From: Nageia nagi
Taxonomy: Eukaryota; Pinophyta
Length of the DNA: 64,000 bases
Direction: 5' to 3'
Assembly (NCBI GenBank): GCA_050084985.1
Contig: JBITNC010000001.1
Location: 84,630,001 to 84,694,000 of the forward strand
Made by a program: the position numbers and the translations under genes. This document shows, one piece after another, positions 22,913-36,018 of the stretch. The notes below the pieces were generated by a model, which worked only from the letters and a program-made list of their open reading frames with translations, ran no database searches and was not told where the DNA came from. The first letter of the stretch is position 1, and each line of letters begins with the position of its first letter.

Positions 22913-23995
22913 ATGCAAGCAATACAAACCCTAACCACAAAAATTGATCGACTACAGAAATAGTTTGACTCAATTACTAGCTCAAGCAGTTCTTTAGGTA
23001 GATCTAGTCCTACCTCCAAGTTGGAACTACAAATATTACACAAAAACAATAAAGTATAGATAAATATGATGGTATCTTCACTTCACCCTTATCTAAGGAG
23101 ATCCAATATTTTTCCCTACCACATGAGCATAAGGCCCCCAATTGAGATGTTTCATAGTGAACAAGACCCAAAATAGTATCTTATTAGATTTTAAGAGGAG
23201 TGCTTGTTGAAATTAGGGCTAGAGGATAAGTTCATTATAAAAATCTTCCCAAGGAGTTTGAAAGGTGATGCTAGTCGATAGTTCTATAATTTGCTTAGTG
23301 GTTCAATTGATTCTTTCAAGTCAATGGTTAAGGTCTTCATGGGTCAATATAAGCACAACATCACAGAGCAAAGTGCTATTATAAAATTATGTATAACAAG
23401 GAAAGGGGGTGATAAAACCCTAGAAAAGTACATCCCATAGTTAAAAAAGGAATGGCAATCAAATAAAAGTAAATTAGATGAGAATGAGATTTATGCTAGT
23501 TTTTGAGATTCCATTGTACTTATTCTTAATTTGCATGCTCCTAGCAATAAAAAAATTGATTTTGGAGTATTGGTCCAAGAATTATTGCAAAAAGAGAAAG
23601 TATTACTTGAATTAGGTGAGCTAAAATATGCACCTAATCCTTTTCATAAATAAAATAGAAGAACATATGCTAAGAAAGAAGAGAAATTTGTGCATATGGT
23701 GGATAGACTTTCTTCTCCTCCAAAGTTGCAAAGAGCTTCCACTACAAAAGATATGACATATACATTCCCAACTTAGCCATGATTTATTATGATGGATCTC
23801 ATGAAGAAAGGATTATTACAACCTCTTACAAAATTTGCACAAGATGATAACTTTCCCATAGTAAGACCTGATGCTTATTACACATATCACCAAACAAAAG
23901 GACATGCTACGAATTTTTGTAATAAATTGGAGGTGGCTATATTGGATATTATTTCTCAAGGAAAATACCAAATTGATGAAATAGACTCAAAATAA
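22913..23995 (+). pseudogene. Tat gag remnant, copy 2
   Basis: Same frame and stops as 10309-11391. It lies between the copied RE1 LTR and the copied MULE TIR, so this Tat fragment sits inside the MULE only because of the segmental duplication. Confidence 0.85.
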
Positions 23996-24171
23996 GAACA
24001 TAAAGTTAATATAGTTAATATAGTTATAGTTGAAAAGGAGGGGTGTGTTGGATTGAGAAGAGGATGTCCATGCAATGTTCCCAATTCGATTAATATAGAA
24101 CAAGTATCCCACCTGATCCAAGGGAATATAGTATGATTGAATAGTTAAATAATACAACTATAAAAATTAGC

Positions 24172-24423
24172 TTGTATGATGTCATTTTAACATCTAAAAT
24201 ACATATAGAGATCCTATATGCTTTGTTTAAAAAAGAAATTGTTCCTACAAATATGTCAGTAGTAATGTTTTCTAAGAAGCTTAAGGCTATCAAAGAATGT
24301 GATGTTATTTCATTTTACAAGTCTAAAAAACTTAGTAAGAACATGATTAATGAATGTTTAGCTTCATACATTACACCTATTATTGATGGATGGAAAATTA
24401 ATAGAACAATGGTGGATAATGGA
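24172..24423 (+). pseudogene. Tat protease 5' half, copy 2
   Basis: Same as 11568-11819, again ending in the Asp-Asn-Gly codons (24415-24423) directly at a MULE TIR. It is a third occurrence of the 9-bp target sequence. Confidence 0.85.
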
Positions 24424-24943
24424 GGCAAAGCATATCCTTCCTTTGCATCTCCCCCCACATAGATGGTTTTTTTCTAACACATGATAGATGTAGTACATGT
24501 CAGAAGTAAGAAAAAGCCATTTTTCTAACAATAAGGGAGAATTGCAAGGTGGTTCTCCTTACTTTTTTTTATTTTGATGTGGTATAATTGCAAGGTAATT
24601 ATACCAAATTATCTTGTGATTATACAATATTTTTTTAATTTTACTCAGGTATAATCATATGATGATTATACCCAACCACCTTGTGGTTATACCATGAATT
24701 TTTCCATTATGTCAAGTGTAACCACAAATCAATTATACCAAACCACCTTGCATTTATACCCTCAATTTTTTAAATCTTTTGGGTATAACCAAAAAGTAAT
24801 TATACCAAACCACCTTGTAATTATACCCTCTATTTTTTAAATCTCTTTAGTATAACTACACAACAATTATAACAAATTGCCTTGCGATTATATGCTCTAT
24901 TTTTTGAATTTAGGGGGTATAATAGCAAAGTGAATACCAACTA
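24424..24943 (+). repeat. MULE 5' TIR with 67-bp array, copy 2
   Basis: Repeats 11820-12340 with one base fewer in the G run near 24914. The pair 24424...34946 forms an inner MULE-like unit of about 10.5 kb with its own GATAATGGA flanks, which is the likely original size of the element. Confidence 0.9.
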
Positions 24944-27003
24944 AATGTTTTAAAATTTTAAAAAGATAAAACCACCGTATGATTATTATGGGCATGAATC
25001 TCTACATCATTCATTTAATACACCACCTCAAGGATTTCAGATGAAAATGAGAAAAATCAAGCCATGATGGTTCAATTTCTCATTTGTTATTTCATTTTGA
25101 GCAACGAAAGGAGGTTAAATGTGATATTTGTGATTTTAAAGCTTTACAAGTGAGTTTTTGGTACCTTCCATGAAAAAAATGTTGCTTTTAACCTTGAAAG
25201 TATTTATTTTTTGGTGTAACCCTAATCTTCTTCATTCATGAATATTTCTTGGTTTGATGTCCATCTATTTTTTCATTTTATATGGCTTTTTCAATAGATA
25301 AAGCTAATTTATATATTTAGAAAAATCTAACAAAAAACCAATTTCTATCTATTAGGAGGTCTACTTGCTTTCAATTTAGTTTGAGATGTAGTGGTTAACC
25401 TAAATTTTCAATGATAATAATTTGTTCTAACCTAAGAAATGTATTATTTCCTTCAAGTTTACTTTCCCTTTTATAAAAATACAAAATTTTATAAAAAGTG
25501 ATACTTATATAAAAGTTGACACAAAAAGATGTAATTTGTTTTACTTATACAAACGTTTTCTCATTTATTTTAGTAATTTTACTTCCTAAAAAATTTATTT
25601 ATGCACAGCTTACTATTTTATTTTTCAATATTCTCTATAATTTTGTTGCAGACTTTTGTTGTTTGGCTAAAGTGATGAGATATATAGGATCACATACAAT
25701 ATTTTTTAGTTGGAATTTTGTAATAATTTATCTTGTGTGCATTTTTTCTTAATTTTTGAATGAGTTTGTTATGTGACCTTCTTTTGAAGATATAATGCAA
25801 ACATTAATTTCCTCCCATAATACATAGTGAATTTTTCTCATACTTCAACAATAGTATGAAGGGAATTTCAATATAAAAAATTTATAGCCATGATGACATC
25901 AAAATATATGCTTGAACATGAATTTTTCTTAACATTTATTAGTTTATTTTAGTTTTACATAGTGTATTAATATAATTCCCTACCTAATCACATTGGTTCA
26001 TATGTGATGGGTGAATGCAGTTAAGGGCTTACACCTAGAAAAATATTCCACGGGAAAACCTTAGAGATGTGGGATTTATTGGAGTGTTTAAGATAGTCTT
26101 TGGATTTAATTAGTTATCTTTTAAAGCACAAAATGATTTTTTAACAAAATGAGCATAAAGTTAATCTAGTGTTACTAATTTATGAAATTTAAAGGAACTT
26201 CATGTAAATATATCCATAGAGAAAAAGGATGAAATAAACACTCCAATTACATAAGCAGTGGCATTACATGATCAAATGAAAATATTTACACTAATTAATT
26301 TAAAAAGACATAGTTTTCTAAATCCTACAAAAAAAGGCTTGGTCATATAATTAAGATTTGTAGCTAACTAATACCACACAAGAGGCATAGTCAACAAGTT
26401 GATATCAACTACATGTGACGATTACTTACATTACATATACAAATCATTTAGATCCTTAGAAATCTAAGAACACTAAAAAATTCATAGGCTTGAAGGCTAA
26501 AAAATTACTTAGGTAAGTAAGCTGTATGAAATTTATTGATCTAAATTAAATTGATTTAAAAAAATAAAACTAGTGTTATTGTATTTATGATTTAGGATTC
26601 ATGTTGTTCTTGTGTTGTTTTTAATGTTGTCTTTGATTTTGATGGGCCTGCAAAACAAATGTGAGATGTGTTATAGTATGCAAACCATTAATATATTAGG
26701 ATAAGGCATACTATACATATAAAAGAAACTCATAATTTTGAAGTTCTTTTCTTTTGTTCCATGCAATAATGTCAAGGCACTCATGAAAAAAATATCTACT
26801 CTCATCATCTTTATTGAACTATTTTGGAGTAACCCTAATGACTAGTGGAACATGTTTACATCTAGCAAGTTCCTTCTCTAGCTATGCTAAACCAATTGTA
26901 GGCATAAGAAACATGAAATAAATGACAATCTAAAAGACAAATTTGAAACATGAATACCAAAGGTTTTTTTTTTCATCCTATAAAAATTAATCTGAAGCAA
27001 GTC

Positions 27004-27772
27004 AACAATTCACTTTTTTTATTTAGCATTTGATTGAGCTTCCTTTTCATTAATGAGTGAACTACAAGAGGGATTGGCTAAAACATATTCAATCCAATCT
27101 TTTAACCATTTTTTCCCTCACAAAATAGCTTCTACATCCTCTCCCCATTTTCATCAATATTTGTTGCAACTTCATATATTCTATTGTTATTATCAAATTT
27201 CATGACATATGCTTTGTCTCTAGATTCTCACAATCTATCTTCTAAGGTGTCAATTATATAAAAATAATCTTCATTGACCTTGAGCATAAAAAAATGCCCA
27301 TTCCATGCAAATATGTAGATTACTAGGATAGGTACAAGAGTATCATACTTAAAAATAGAAAACTCTCTAATATATGCAAACTTTTCAATATTTTGCAAGC
27401 ATTGAGGAAGTAGAAAAAAGGGAGGCATCTCATCCACCTCTAAAGGTAGTTTCATTTTTTTTAAACTTGTTTTCAAATCAAGTAAACCATCAAGGAAAAT
27501 CTTTTTCAAAGCCATTATGTACATCTTTTTATAAGCTATAGAACCATTTCTTATTAGTGTATCTAACACACACCTGTCGGGTACTTCTATAGGGTGTTCT
27601 AACAACCACTTACAAATAACAAGTGCAATACTACTACATGCATTGAAGACTCCAAGACTTTCATGATGTTGGTATAATCTACCTTTAATATGAGTGTACT
27701 TAGATTGAATGTAGTATCCATGCTTAGAATTTTTGCTCTTATCCAATCTACAAATGTAGAATTTTGAGTCTC
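27004..27772 (-). pseudogene. EEIG1-like C-terminal remnant, copy 2
   Basis: Repeats 14400-15168. The 172-codon open segment (27228-27746) translates identically to copy 1, with the same downstream stop and frame change. Confidence 0.5.
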
Positions 27773-27802
27773 CTAAAGAATGAAAGCAAAAATGTCCAGA
27801 TA

Positions 27803-28997
27803 AAGGAAATTAACTAAATAACCTCAAAATTTAGCAAGAAATAATAACTAATTTTACAAGATATTTATCCTCAACTAACTAAATTACCTCAAAATTGTTG
27901 GAATGACACTTTAAAACATCCTCTTGGCTAGAAACAACTTATGGCTACAAAAGAGAAGAAACTTGTGCCTGCAAGGGAGAAAATAGTGTTTGATGTTACA
28001 TTTTTTTTTGTCAATAACAATACTTTAAAAACAACAATAAAATTATATTTTTCATTCTCAATAGTTTGAGGAGGAAATGCATAACTATTAAAAAGAGTAA
28101 ATTACCTCAAAATTACTAGAAGTAGATTTTAAAACATCTTGTTCAACCAAAATAACTCATTTCTGCAAAGGAGAATCAACTCATGATTGCATGGGAGAAA
28201 TAACTCATGCCTACAAGGGAGATAAATTATTAGATTTTATATTAGGATTGCTAAGGACTGAGATAAACTTATCAAGAAATAATGCTTAGGTTTACAAGAA
28301 ATTTATCCTTAACTAACTAAATTACCTCTAAATTATTGGAAGGACACTTTAAAACATCCTCTTACCCAAAAATAACTAATGGTTGGATGAGAGAAATAAC
28401 TCATGCATGCAAGGGAGAAAATAGTGTTTGATATTACATTTTTCTTGTTAAATAACAATACTTTGAAAATAATAATAAAATGGTATTTTTTATTCTCATT
28501 AGTTTGAGGATGAAATGCATAACCATTAAAAAGAGCAAATTACATCAAAATTGCTGGAAGCAAATTTTAAAACATCTTCTTCAACCAAAACAACTCATTT
28601 TTCCAAGGGAGAATCAACTCATGGCTACACAAAAGAAATAACTTATTCCTGCAAGGGAGATAAATTACTTGATTTTATATTAGGATTATTAAGAACTAAG
28701 ATAAAGTTGTCAAGAAATAATCCTTAAGTTTATATTAAATTTATCCTTAGATAACTAAATTACCTCTAAATTACTTGCAAGAGACTTTAAAACATCCTCT
28801 TCAATAGAAACAACTCATTCCTACAAGGGAGAAAATAGATTTATTAATTTCAAGTATCTAATAGGCCATTTTGAGTATATTGGAAAATGTAATTATGGAT
28901 ATATTACATCTACAAGGCCATTTTGGAGACTTGGATTATTATCAATATCCATGATTACATCATTTATTACATCATCTTCATTAGAAATAACTTGTGC
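27803..28997 (-). pseudogene. Tandem exon array, copy 2
   Basis: Repeats 15199-16393. One substitution was seen in the exon nearest the EEIG1-like piece (GCAACTT to GAAACTT at about 27957). Exon lengths and decayed Arg codons are otherwise the same. Confidence 0.6.
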
Positions 28998-29143
28998 CTA
29001 CATAGGAGATTATCAAGATGAAAATCAAAATATGCATAAAATAATTTAAACCAAACTTGTATCAAATTATTAAGAATTAAAAGTTGTATGTATGCATACA
29101 CGTGCCAAAAAAAATACAATGTCATTTGATAAAGCTTTATACA

Positions 29144-30012
29144 GCTTCTCCTAGAGACTTTGCATCAATGGTAGGGTATGGGAGGCCAACATTATCTTTA
29201 TAAGATTGGGTGAATTATAAAGAAACATTATCCTCATCAATCCTTTGACAATGGAAAACAACATTTGGATCAATATTCTAAAAGTTCCCTTCCCAATTAT
29301 TTTTCCATTTGTGTCCTATAGGAGCACCTCTCCATCCACTTGCACAAGTGGTTTATTTGTTTCCCCTTATTCCTATATGGAAGAAAACCAAAGATGAGTG
29401 AATTAAAACAACTTATATTTTCTATCTTTAAGTTGGAAAAAAATTCAAATAACATTTTATAACTAGGATGCAGAAATATTTTCTTTTACAAAAATGTCCA
29501 CAATAATGAATTATGGTTCCTCTCTACATTCATCTTTAAGAAGCATGCCTTCTTCATCCAGGTTGATTAGTAGACATTACCTTTTTATGGACATGTCTCC
29601 ATTGTAATAGGCTACACATTTTCTTATATTCTCTTTGTTATCATACTGTTGCATTAACATTTCAACCATATCATTTTTGCATTTTGAACATTGTTCATAT
29701 GAAGATACATGTTCCTCACTACAAGCAATAACATTTAATGATTTTTTGATTACATTTTAAGGACCTCATCAATGTCCTCCCTTCGCTTGAGATACACTTC
29801 TTTTATCATTCTTTTCTCAAATAATCAACATCAGGTAAATTCATACTCAAATGATGTGACTTTCTATGTGCATTCAAATGCCTTCATTTGATAAACCCTT
29901 TATCTCCTATGGCATGACATATATTAACAGTGCAATAGAAGTGTAGCTTTCCATGCTTTCTATGCACATGCAATGTTTCATCAGGATACCTATGTAAAAA
30001 TTGTTGGTCTAC
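29144..30012 (-). pseudogene. C2H2-like and Cys-rich exon remnants, copy 2
   Basis: Repeats 16540-17408 with a few substitutions (near 29249, 29524 and 29562). The C2H2-like segment shows no change. Confidence 0.45.
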
Positions 30013-32345
30013 CTATAATAAGACAACAATATATCATATCTATAGTCAATTTTTAATTTTTCAAAATTAAATGAACAAGAAGAAACTTATATATACCTAC
30101 CATAACAATTTGATTCCCAAATTGCCATGTGAATAGACCATAGCAGTGAATGAAGGTGACCTAATTCCTAGAAAAATTAATAAAACATATCATTTTTTAA
30201 CAAAGAAACAACATATCCAAGATAAAAAGTAAACTCAAAATATCATGGAAACTAGACAATGAACATGGACTTCCAACAATGTCAAAATTCTTTCAACAAT
30301 GTTCCAAATTTGACAACATTATCCAAAATCTACCAACAATGTCCAACGTGTGTTCTCATTTTCTTGTTCCAATCCAACCAATAGTTTGCATATTAAGGTC
30401 TTAATGAAACATGGCATGCTCATATCAAGGTCTTTATATTGTGGTCATCATGGGGAAAAGGTTTTTCCAGCTTAGGACACATGTGATGTAACAAATATGA
30501 TAGGTCCTTGATATACAACATGTTAAAAACTACCTATATATTTTTTATTCCAAACCAAAGCCACTTGGAAAGCAATCCTAATAGCAATATGACTATAAGA
30601 TAAGGGCATTGTTGGAAAGCAAACCTGATTTGGCTATGCAGATGCTTCTTCTTGGTGGTTGTAAATCAAAAATGACTATAGGATAAGGGGATTTTATGGA
30701 AGCTATATTTATTATTTATAGATCATATACTATGGACATCATGGCGGGAATAAGGATTGTGATGTTCTATGTGTTTATAGTGATCTCCTTGAAAATCATA
30801 GTTCCAATACCTGTAACTTGATTCATCCATTTAGAAGATAATGTAGAATCTAAATAATTAAAATCACCTCTAGATAGCCCATAAAATGCATTTTGAAATT
30901 GAAAACTATTATCTCCTAAAATCTAGGTATCCAATTCACCACATATCAAAATATTCAATGTTTCAAATGTGTATTCACTTGTGACAATGTGTTTGTAGCA
31001 TATTCATTCTACTTTATATGCAATTACTAAAAACTTTTATCCATATGCAACTAATGTTGGACTATTTTTTGAAGCTAGGTTCTTGGAAATCTTGCTTAAA
31101 TATTAGCTAGTCTAATACAAATTGATCTGCATAAATAAAAAATCTATGTTGTTGCCTAATATGGACCTATAGGTTTTTTGTGGGTGTGATTATCCTATAT
31201 CTATAATGGATTAAATTGAAAATGGAAAGAATAATGGGTTTTCTATATTCAATACAAGGTTTTATGAAAGTTGCATTAATGTTCTATTTATGTTCTTTTT
31301 ACTTCTTTGATAAAATTGCAATTGAAGCAATATTAAATATGGATGTTACTTAAAATGCCTCTTTCATGAAATAGGTAAGTGGAATAATTCATCTATTACT
31401 TAACCCTCCTTGTTTCCCTACAAATTACAAAACTATCAACTTTTCTTGTTATACCAATTTGGATAAATGGGTTGTTTGGAAGTCTAAATTGGTGCTTTAA
31501 TGCATGTTGGATGCCACATTCTAGAGGTCTAGCTTATGGCTTGCTTTTTGAATTTGTTTGAAAACAAAAAAAAAAAAAAAAAAGATTAAAAAAAGAAGAT
31601 TTTCTTTTTAATTTTATATGAAAATGACATCCATCACTACACTTCAACATCATCCATGATGTTATCTCAAAGCACCAACATCATCATTACAAGGTTGGGA
31701 TTTGAACCTTGGGGGTGTCCAAACACCCTAATCACCCAAATAATCAACTAAGTTCATATTCACTCCAAGATGATATTCAAGTTCCTACATCCTACTAACA
31801 TATTCTTATAATGCTCCTTGGATATTTTGGCCAATGGCCTATTTTACTTATTAAGAAAATAGTTTGGCCTATTTTATAGTTTAGTCCATAAAAAATTATT
31901 TCCATTGAGTAAATGGAACTTCCTATTCCAACTCAATAAATCATTTCTACCCCTTGTGTAAACAAGGCAATGGATCTAAAAATATTTCAAGTATGCAACC
32001 TGATTGAAGAATAGGATAAGCTATGCACTTCAACTAATTGATATCTTACATGAGAAAGTGTTGGTTCTTTATGATTTTCTATTTTTCAATGAAATAACTA
32101 TTTGCACTTTGGTTGCAAATAAGATAGTGTATTTTAAATAGAATTTGAAGAGTTATAGTCGCATTACTTGAAGAACTAGAATTAGCTATGCATATGAAAG
32201 AAATCATTATTGTATTGCACAAGGTGTAGATACATATCTTCTAAACATAGTACAATCATTCATGCCTTCCCAAAATAGCATAACAAAAGGAACTTAATCC
32301 ATAAACATTGAACTTTATAACACAACAAAGTTCTATTAACTTTTA

Positions 32346-34260
32346 TTTGAAACAAAAAGAAAACAAACTCCACACAAAAAGCTTAGCCAATTCATTCTTA
32401 AACTAGAATAATACCATATTATGACCCTTGGTATTTTTGTGTCTTACACAACACACCCCAAATTTCTAGCAAATTTAGGAACCCTCAAATTTTGGCAAGA
32501 AGAAGTCATCTAGCAAAAGTAACCAAGATGGTGGTGTGTTGAAACTAAGAGGCATTAGAGACCAAAATTGGTAAAAAAGTACCAATGTTGGACTCCCAAT
32601 ATAAATGGATCAAAATTGTGCCTATGCATGATTGAGCAAATTATTGACTATGGCATGATAGACTAGGAACCTAAACCATAGAAACATATGTGGTACTGGT
32701 ATGAAAATGGTATTAAAGAGATGCATCTTAAAAGGGATATCATGAAAGTGGATCTAAAAATATTAGCATTATAGCATGAAGAGGTAAGCATGGATCTTCA
32801 AAAAATAAAAGTGATGGGTAAGTGTTAAATTAAAATATGACATGGAGAGCAAAATCCCCAAGTAAGTATATGAGGTTATGATTTCCATGAGCTCTCCTTT
32901 ATAGAAAAATTAGAACTTGGAGGCTATATCTTTGAAATTATTAAAAATCATGACTTTAGTTTTTTTAAGGTTAACAAGCTATCATATGTCACAAAAATGA
33001 TAAAGAACATCTAATTGTCTATATAATCCATTAATAGAGATGGAAAGTAGGATTGCATATTTGGTGAAAAGAATAAAACTTAACATGTTATGGAGAAATA
33101 TTTTCACTACAAAGTTACAAAAAAGGGATAGTGGATAATCCATAACTCTTTATTGATTTTGAAAAGTTACAATATGAATTTCACTACATATAATGATTTT
33201 TCATGTGAAGTTCCTATTTAGATTGAATTTTTGGGTCTTCTTATCCCCCTCTAGAAATTTTTGCACACCCTGGTAGTACCCTTGGGAAAGTTTATTTTCT
33301 TTATTTTTCTCACCCAAGTAAGTAGGTTTTCATCAAAGTGAACCTTACAAGGATGTCCAAGAGCAAATTGATTTAAATATTGCTAAGTTTTATTTCCAAC
33401 AATAGGTGCTTTATATTAATCTTCTAAATAATTATTACTATTATCAATATATAACACATAAGATTAAGTATTATTTGCTTATGTGGTTGGAAAATTTAAA
33501 ACCATCATGAATCCTCCTACTACTACTATAGCTCCTAATGTAGGGACTAAAGAAATTCATAATGAATGAGTTAAATTTAATCATTGAAAGAATTGATAAC
33601 CCAAGTAGTAATAAAATGCTTCTAAATCATAATATTTGGATACCCATGTATATTTTTGTCCCTCATAATCATTCTTAACTACCAAATTCATCTCCTCTAT
33701 ATGAGTTTCACATAAAACTTAAAAACAATACCATAATTCATGCATATGATTAACCACTTACCTAAGTTTAAAAACCCAATGCTGCTGAAACCCTAGAACT
33801 ATTTTGAAACTTTTGCAATCCAAAAAAAAATTGAAAGTAAAATAGAGTTAATCCAAATGTTTTCCATACAAAAAAATACATAATAGGATTTAAGGGACTT
33901 AAAATGGAATATTCATTGAAATTTAGCTAGAACTAGTAACACTTAAGCATAGCTAAAACCCCAAAGCTATCCTAAAACTTTTACAATCTAAAAAATTTGA
34001 AAGTAACATAGAGTTAAGCCAAGGTTTTTTGAATCCAAGAAGTGATAAGGATTTAGAGGAACTTAAAATGGAATAATCATAGGATATGTAATGAACCAAA
34101 ATGTCTCCATCGTCACTAAAACTAAAACCCTAGAGCTCTCCTCTCCCAAAACCTAAAGTCCAAATGAAATGTGATTATATGGTTTAGAGTTGATAATGGT
34201 TAATCGCCACATCAAGATCCATAAAATTCAATTTTTGAATCTCAAGATCCACACTTTTTA
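32346..34260. other. Unique inner part of the MULE
   Basis: The only MULE interior present once. AT-rich, no convincing gene. It contains a two-and-a-half unit tandem repeat at 33775-34160. Confidence 0.5.
33775..34160. repeat. About 170-bp tandem repeat
   Basis: Blocks at about 33784 and 33951 share CTAGAACTATTTTGAAACTT-like and GAAAGTAA-CATAGAGTTAA-like stretches followed by GGACTTAAAATGGAAT. A third partial block begins near 34115 (AAACCCTAGAGCT). Moderately diverged. Confidence 0.7.
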
Positions 34261-34946
34261 TTTTTTAAAAAAATTATTTGGTATAATTGCAACATGGTTA
34301 TACCTTTTAAATATTTAAAAAAATATCATTGGTATAACAACCTTATGATTATACCCTCATTTTTTAAATGTCAAGTATGATTGTAAAGTGATTATAGCAA
34401 ACTACCTTGGTATTATTGCATGGTGATTTGGTATAATCACTTTGCTATTATCCCCCCTAAATTTAAAAAATAGATAATATAATTACAAGATGGTTTGGTA
34501 TAATCATGGTGTAGTTATACCTGAGAGATTTAAAAAATAGAGGGTATAATCCAAGGCAATTTGGTATAATCACTTTATGGTTATACTCAATAGATTTAAA
34601 AAATTAAGGGTATAATCGTAAGGTAGTTTCATATAATTACTTTTTAGTTATATTGACATAATGGAAAAATTCATGGTATAACCATAAGGTTGCTAGGTAT
34701 AATATTCATATGATAATACTTGAGTAAATTTTTAAAAATATGCTATAATTGCAAGGCAATTTGGTATAATCACCTTGTGGTTATACCATATCAAAACCAA
34801 AAAAAAAAAAGTAAGGAGAATCATCTTGTGATTCTCCCTTATTGAAAAAATGGCTTTTTTTGACTTCTAACATGTACTGCATCTAACATGTGTTAGAACA
34901 AAACCATCCATGCGAGGGGTGATACAAAGGCAAGATATGTTTTATC
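34261..34946 (-). repeat. MULE 3' terminal inverted repeat
   Basis: Inverted match to 11820-12340 over about 34430-34946, plus about 170 bp of additional 67-bp-type units toward the interior. It is followed by the right target-site duplication at 34947-34955. Confidence 0.87.
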
Positions 34947-36018
34947 GATAATGGATTAGCTATAAATATGTGTTCCCATAAATTTTTAACTCAATTACAA
35001 GAAAAGGCTATAAAAATTTCTCCATTTGTAAAGTTAAATTTAGGATTAGAGAATATAATATTTCTTCGAAGAAACTAGTTGGGATAGCCATAATAATGAT
35101 AATTATAGATGTAAGGATAGTAGTAGCTAAATTCTAGGTGGTTGACTCAAAACTATCATATAATATGCTCTTAGGGAGACCTTGGCTTCATGATATGGAT
35201 GTAGTCCTTTCTACTTTACATGGTGCTTGAAATTTAAATTTTAGGGTGAGGTACATATAATAATGGGAGATCCTGAAGCATATGCACTATGTAATGGAGC
35301 AAATTTTGATGATTTTCCAATGTCAACCCCAAGGTATCAAATTAAGCCCTTGGAAAATGTCAAACTAGGGTCAAACACAAAAACTTAGATTTAGATTTTA
35401 AAGAAAGGAATGGGAAAATATAAAATTGAAAATGTGGATTTATTTTTGTCCCTTAAAGATTTGGGACAACACAAAGTTTTATCTATTAACAATCATTAAT
35501 GATGTGTAATCTTGCTACAGGCTATCAATGACATGCATATAGGGTTCATAGTGATTGTTCTTGCTCTATCACATATGCATTTCCCACTCAAGAAACTTCA
35601 ATGGACACACTATTAATGTTTGAAATGGGTAAATTCTTTCCATATCCTTTTATTCATAAGTATATGGTGTAAACTTGTAAATACAAAGGGGGAGGATTGG
35701 GTAAATTTGAACAAGGAATGGTTTCTTTTCTTGATAACTCTAAGGCACAAATGACTAAAAAAGGATTGGGTAGTGATGGAAATACCAAACAAAAATGGGG
35801 ATAAATAAAATTTATTAAAAAATGAAATTTGATTGAATTATATGATGATTTTAATAGAGATACATGGATTTATGATGTTGTACCACTTGAATTTGATTTT
35901 TTTAACATTGATGATGATATTTTTGAATACTTAGGAGCACATTTAGAATTTTCCTCCTCTAATGAGAAATGAAAGGCAAGCTATATCCTTAATTAATATG
36001 CATATTTTGGTTAATAGA
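34947..36018 (+). pseudogene. Tat protease 3' part and linker to RT
   Basis: Restarts with codons for Asp-Asn-Gly and continues LAINMCSHKFLTQL. Then, after stops and a frame change, VVDSKLSYNMLLGRPWLHDM and DVVLSTLHGA. The LLGRPWLH motif is typical of the end of the plant Ty3/gypsy protease. The remaining 0.75 kb is a decayed linker without a recognised domain, ending at the RE2 insertion (left TSD ATAGA at 36014-36018). Confidence 0.75.

Larger units (their letters stand above)
19741..32345 (+). repeat. 12.6-kb direct duplication, copy 2 (complete)
   Basis: Starts with the RT segment that copy 1 lacks (19741-20040), then repeats 7435-19740. I saw no difference from copy 1 in the first 4.9 kb (7441-12310), then about 11 substitutions and 5 length changes in the following 7.4 kb. 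It ends at 32345, where unique MULE sequence (TTTGAAACAAAAAG) begins. Confidence 0.95.
11820..34946. mobile_element. Mutator-like DNA element (MULE), enlarged by internal duplication
   Basis: Ends are inverted repeats: the left starts GGCAAAGCATATCC and the right, read in reverse, GATAAAACATATCT. They align for about 0.5 kb. Flanks are perfect 9-bp duplications GATAATGGA (11811-11819 and 34947-34955). Long TIRs starting with G plus a 9-bp duplication are the hallmarks of Mutator-like elements. Total length is 23.1 kb, but removing the 12.6-kb duplication gives about 10.5 kb. The interior holds minus-strand gene remnants and a repeated exon array. No MURA-type transposase was recognised, so it is best described as non-autonomous and possibly of Pack-MULE type. 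Confidence 0.82.

Noticed and set aside
19741-32345. The repeated 12.6-kb unit as a transposon in its own right
   Set aside because: Its ends fall inside an RT gene and inside MULE interior, with no terminal repeats and no target-site duplication of its own.
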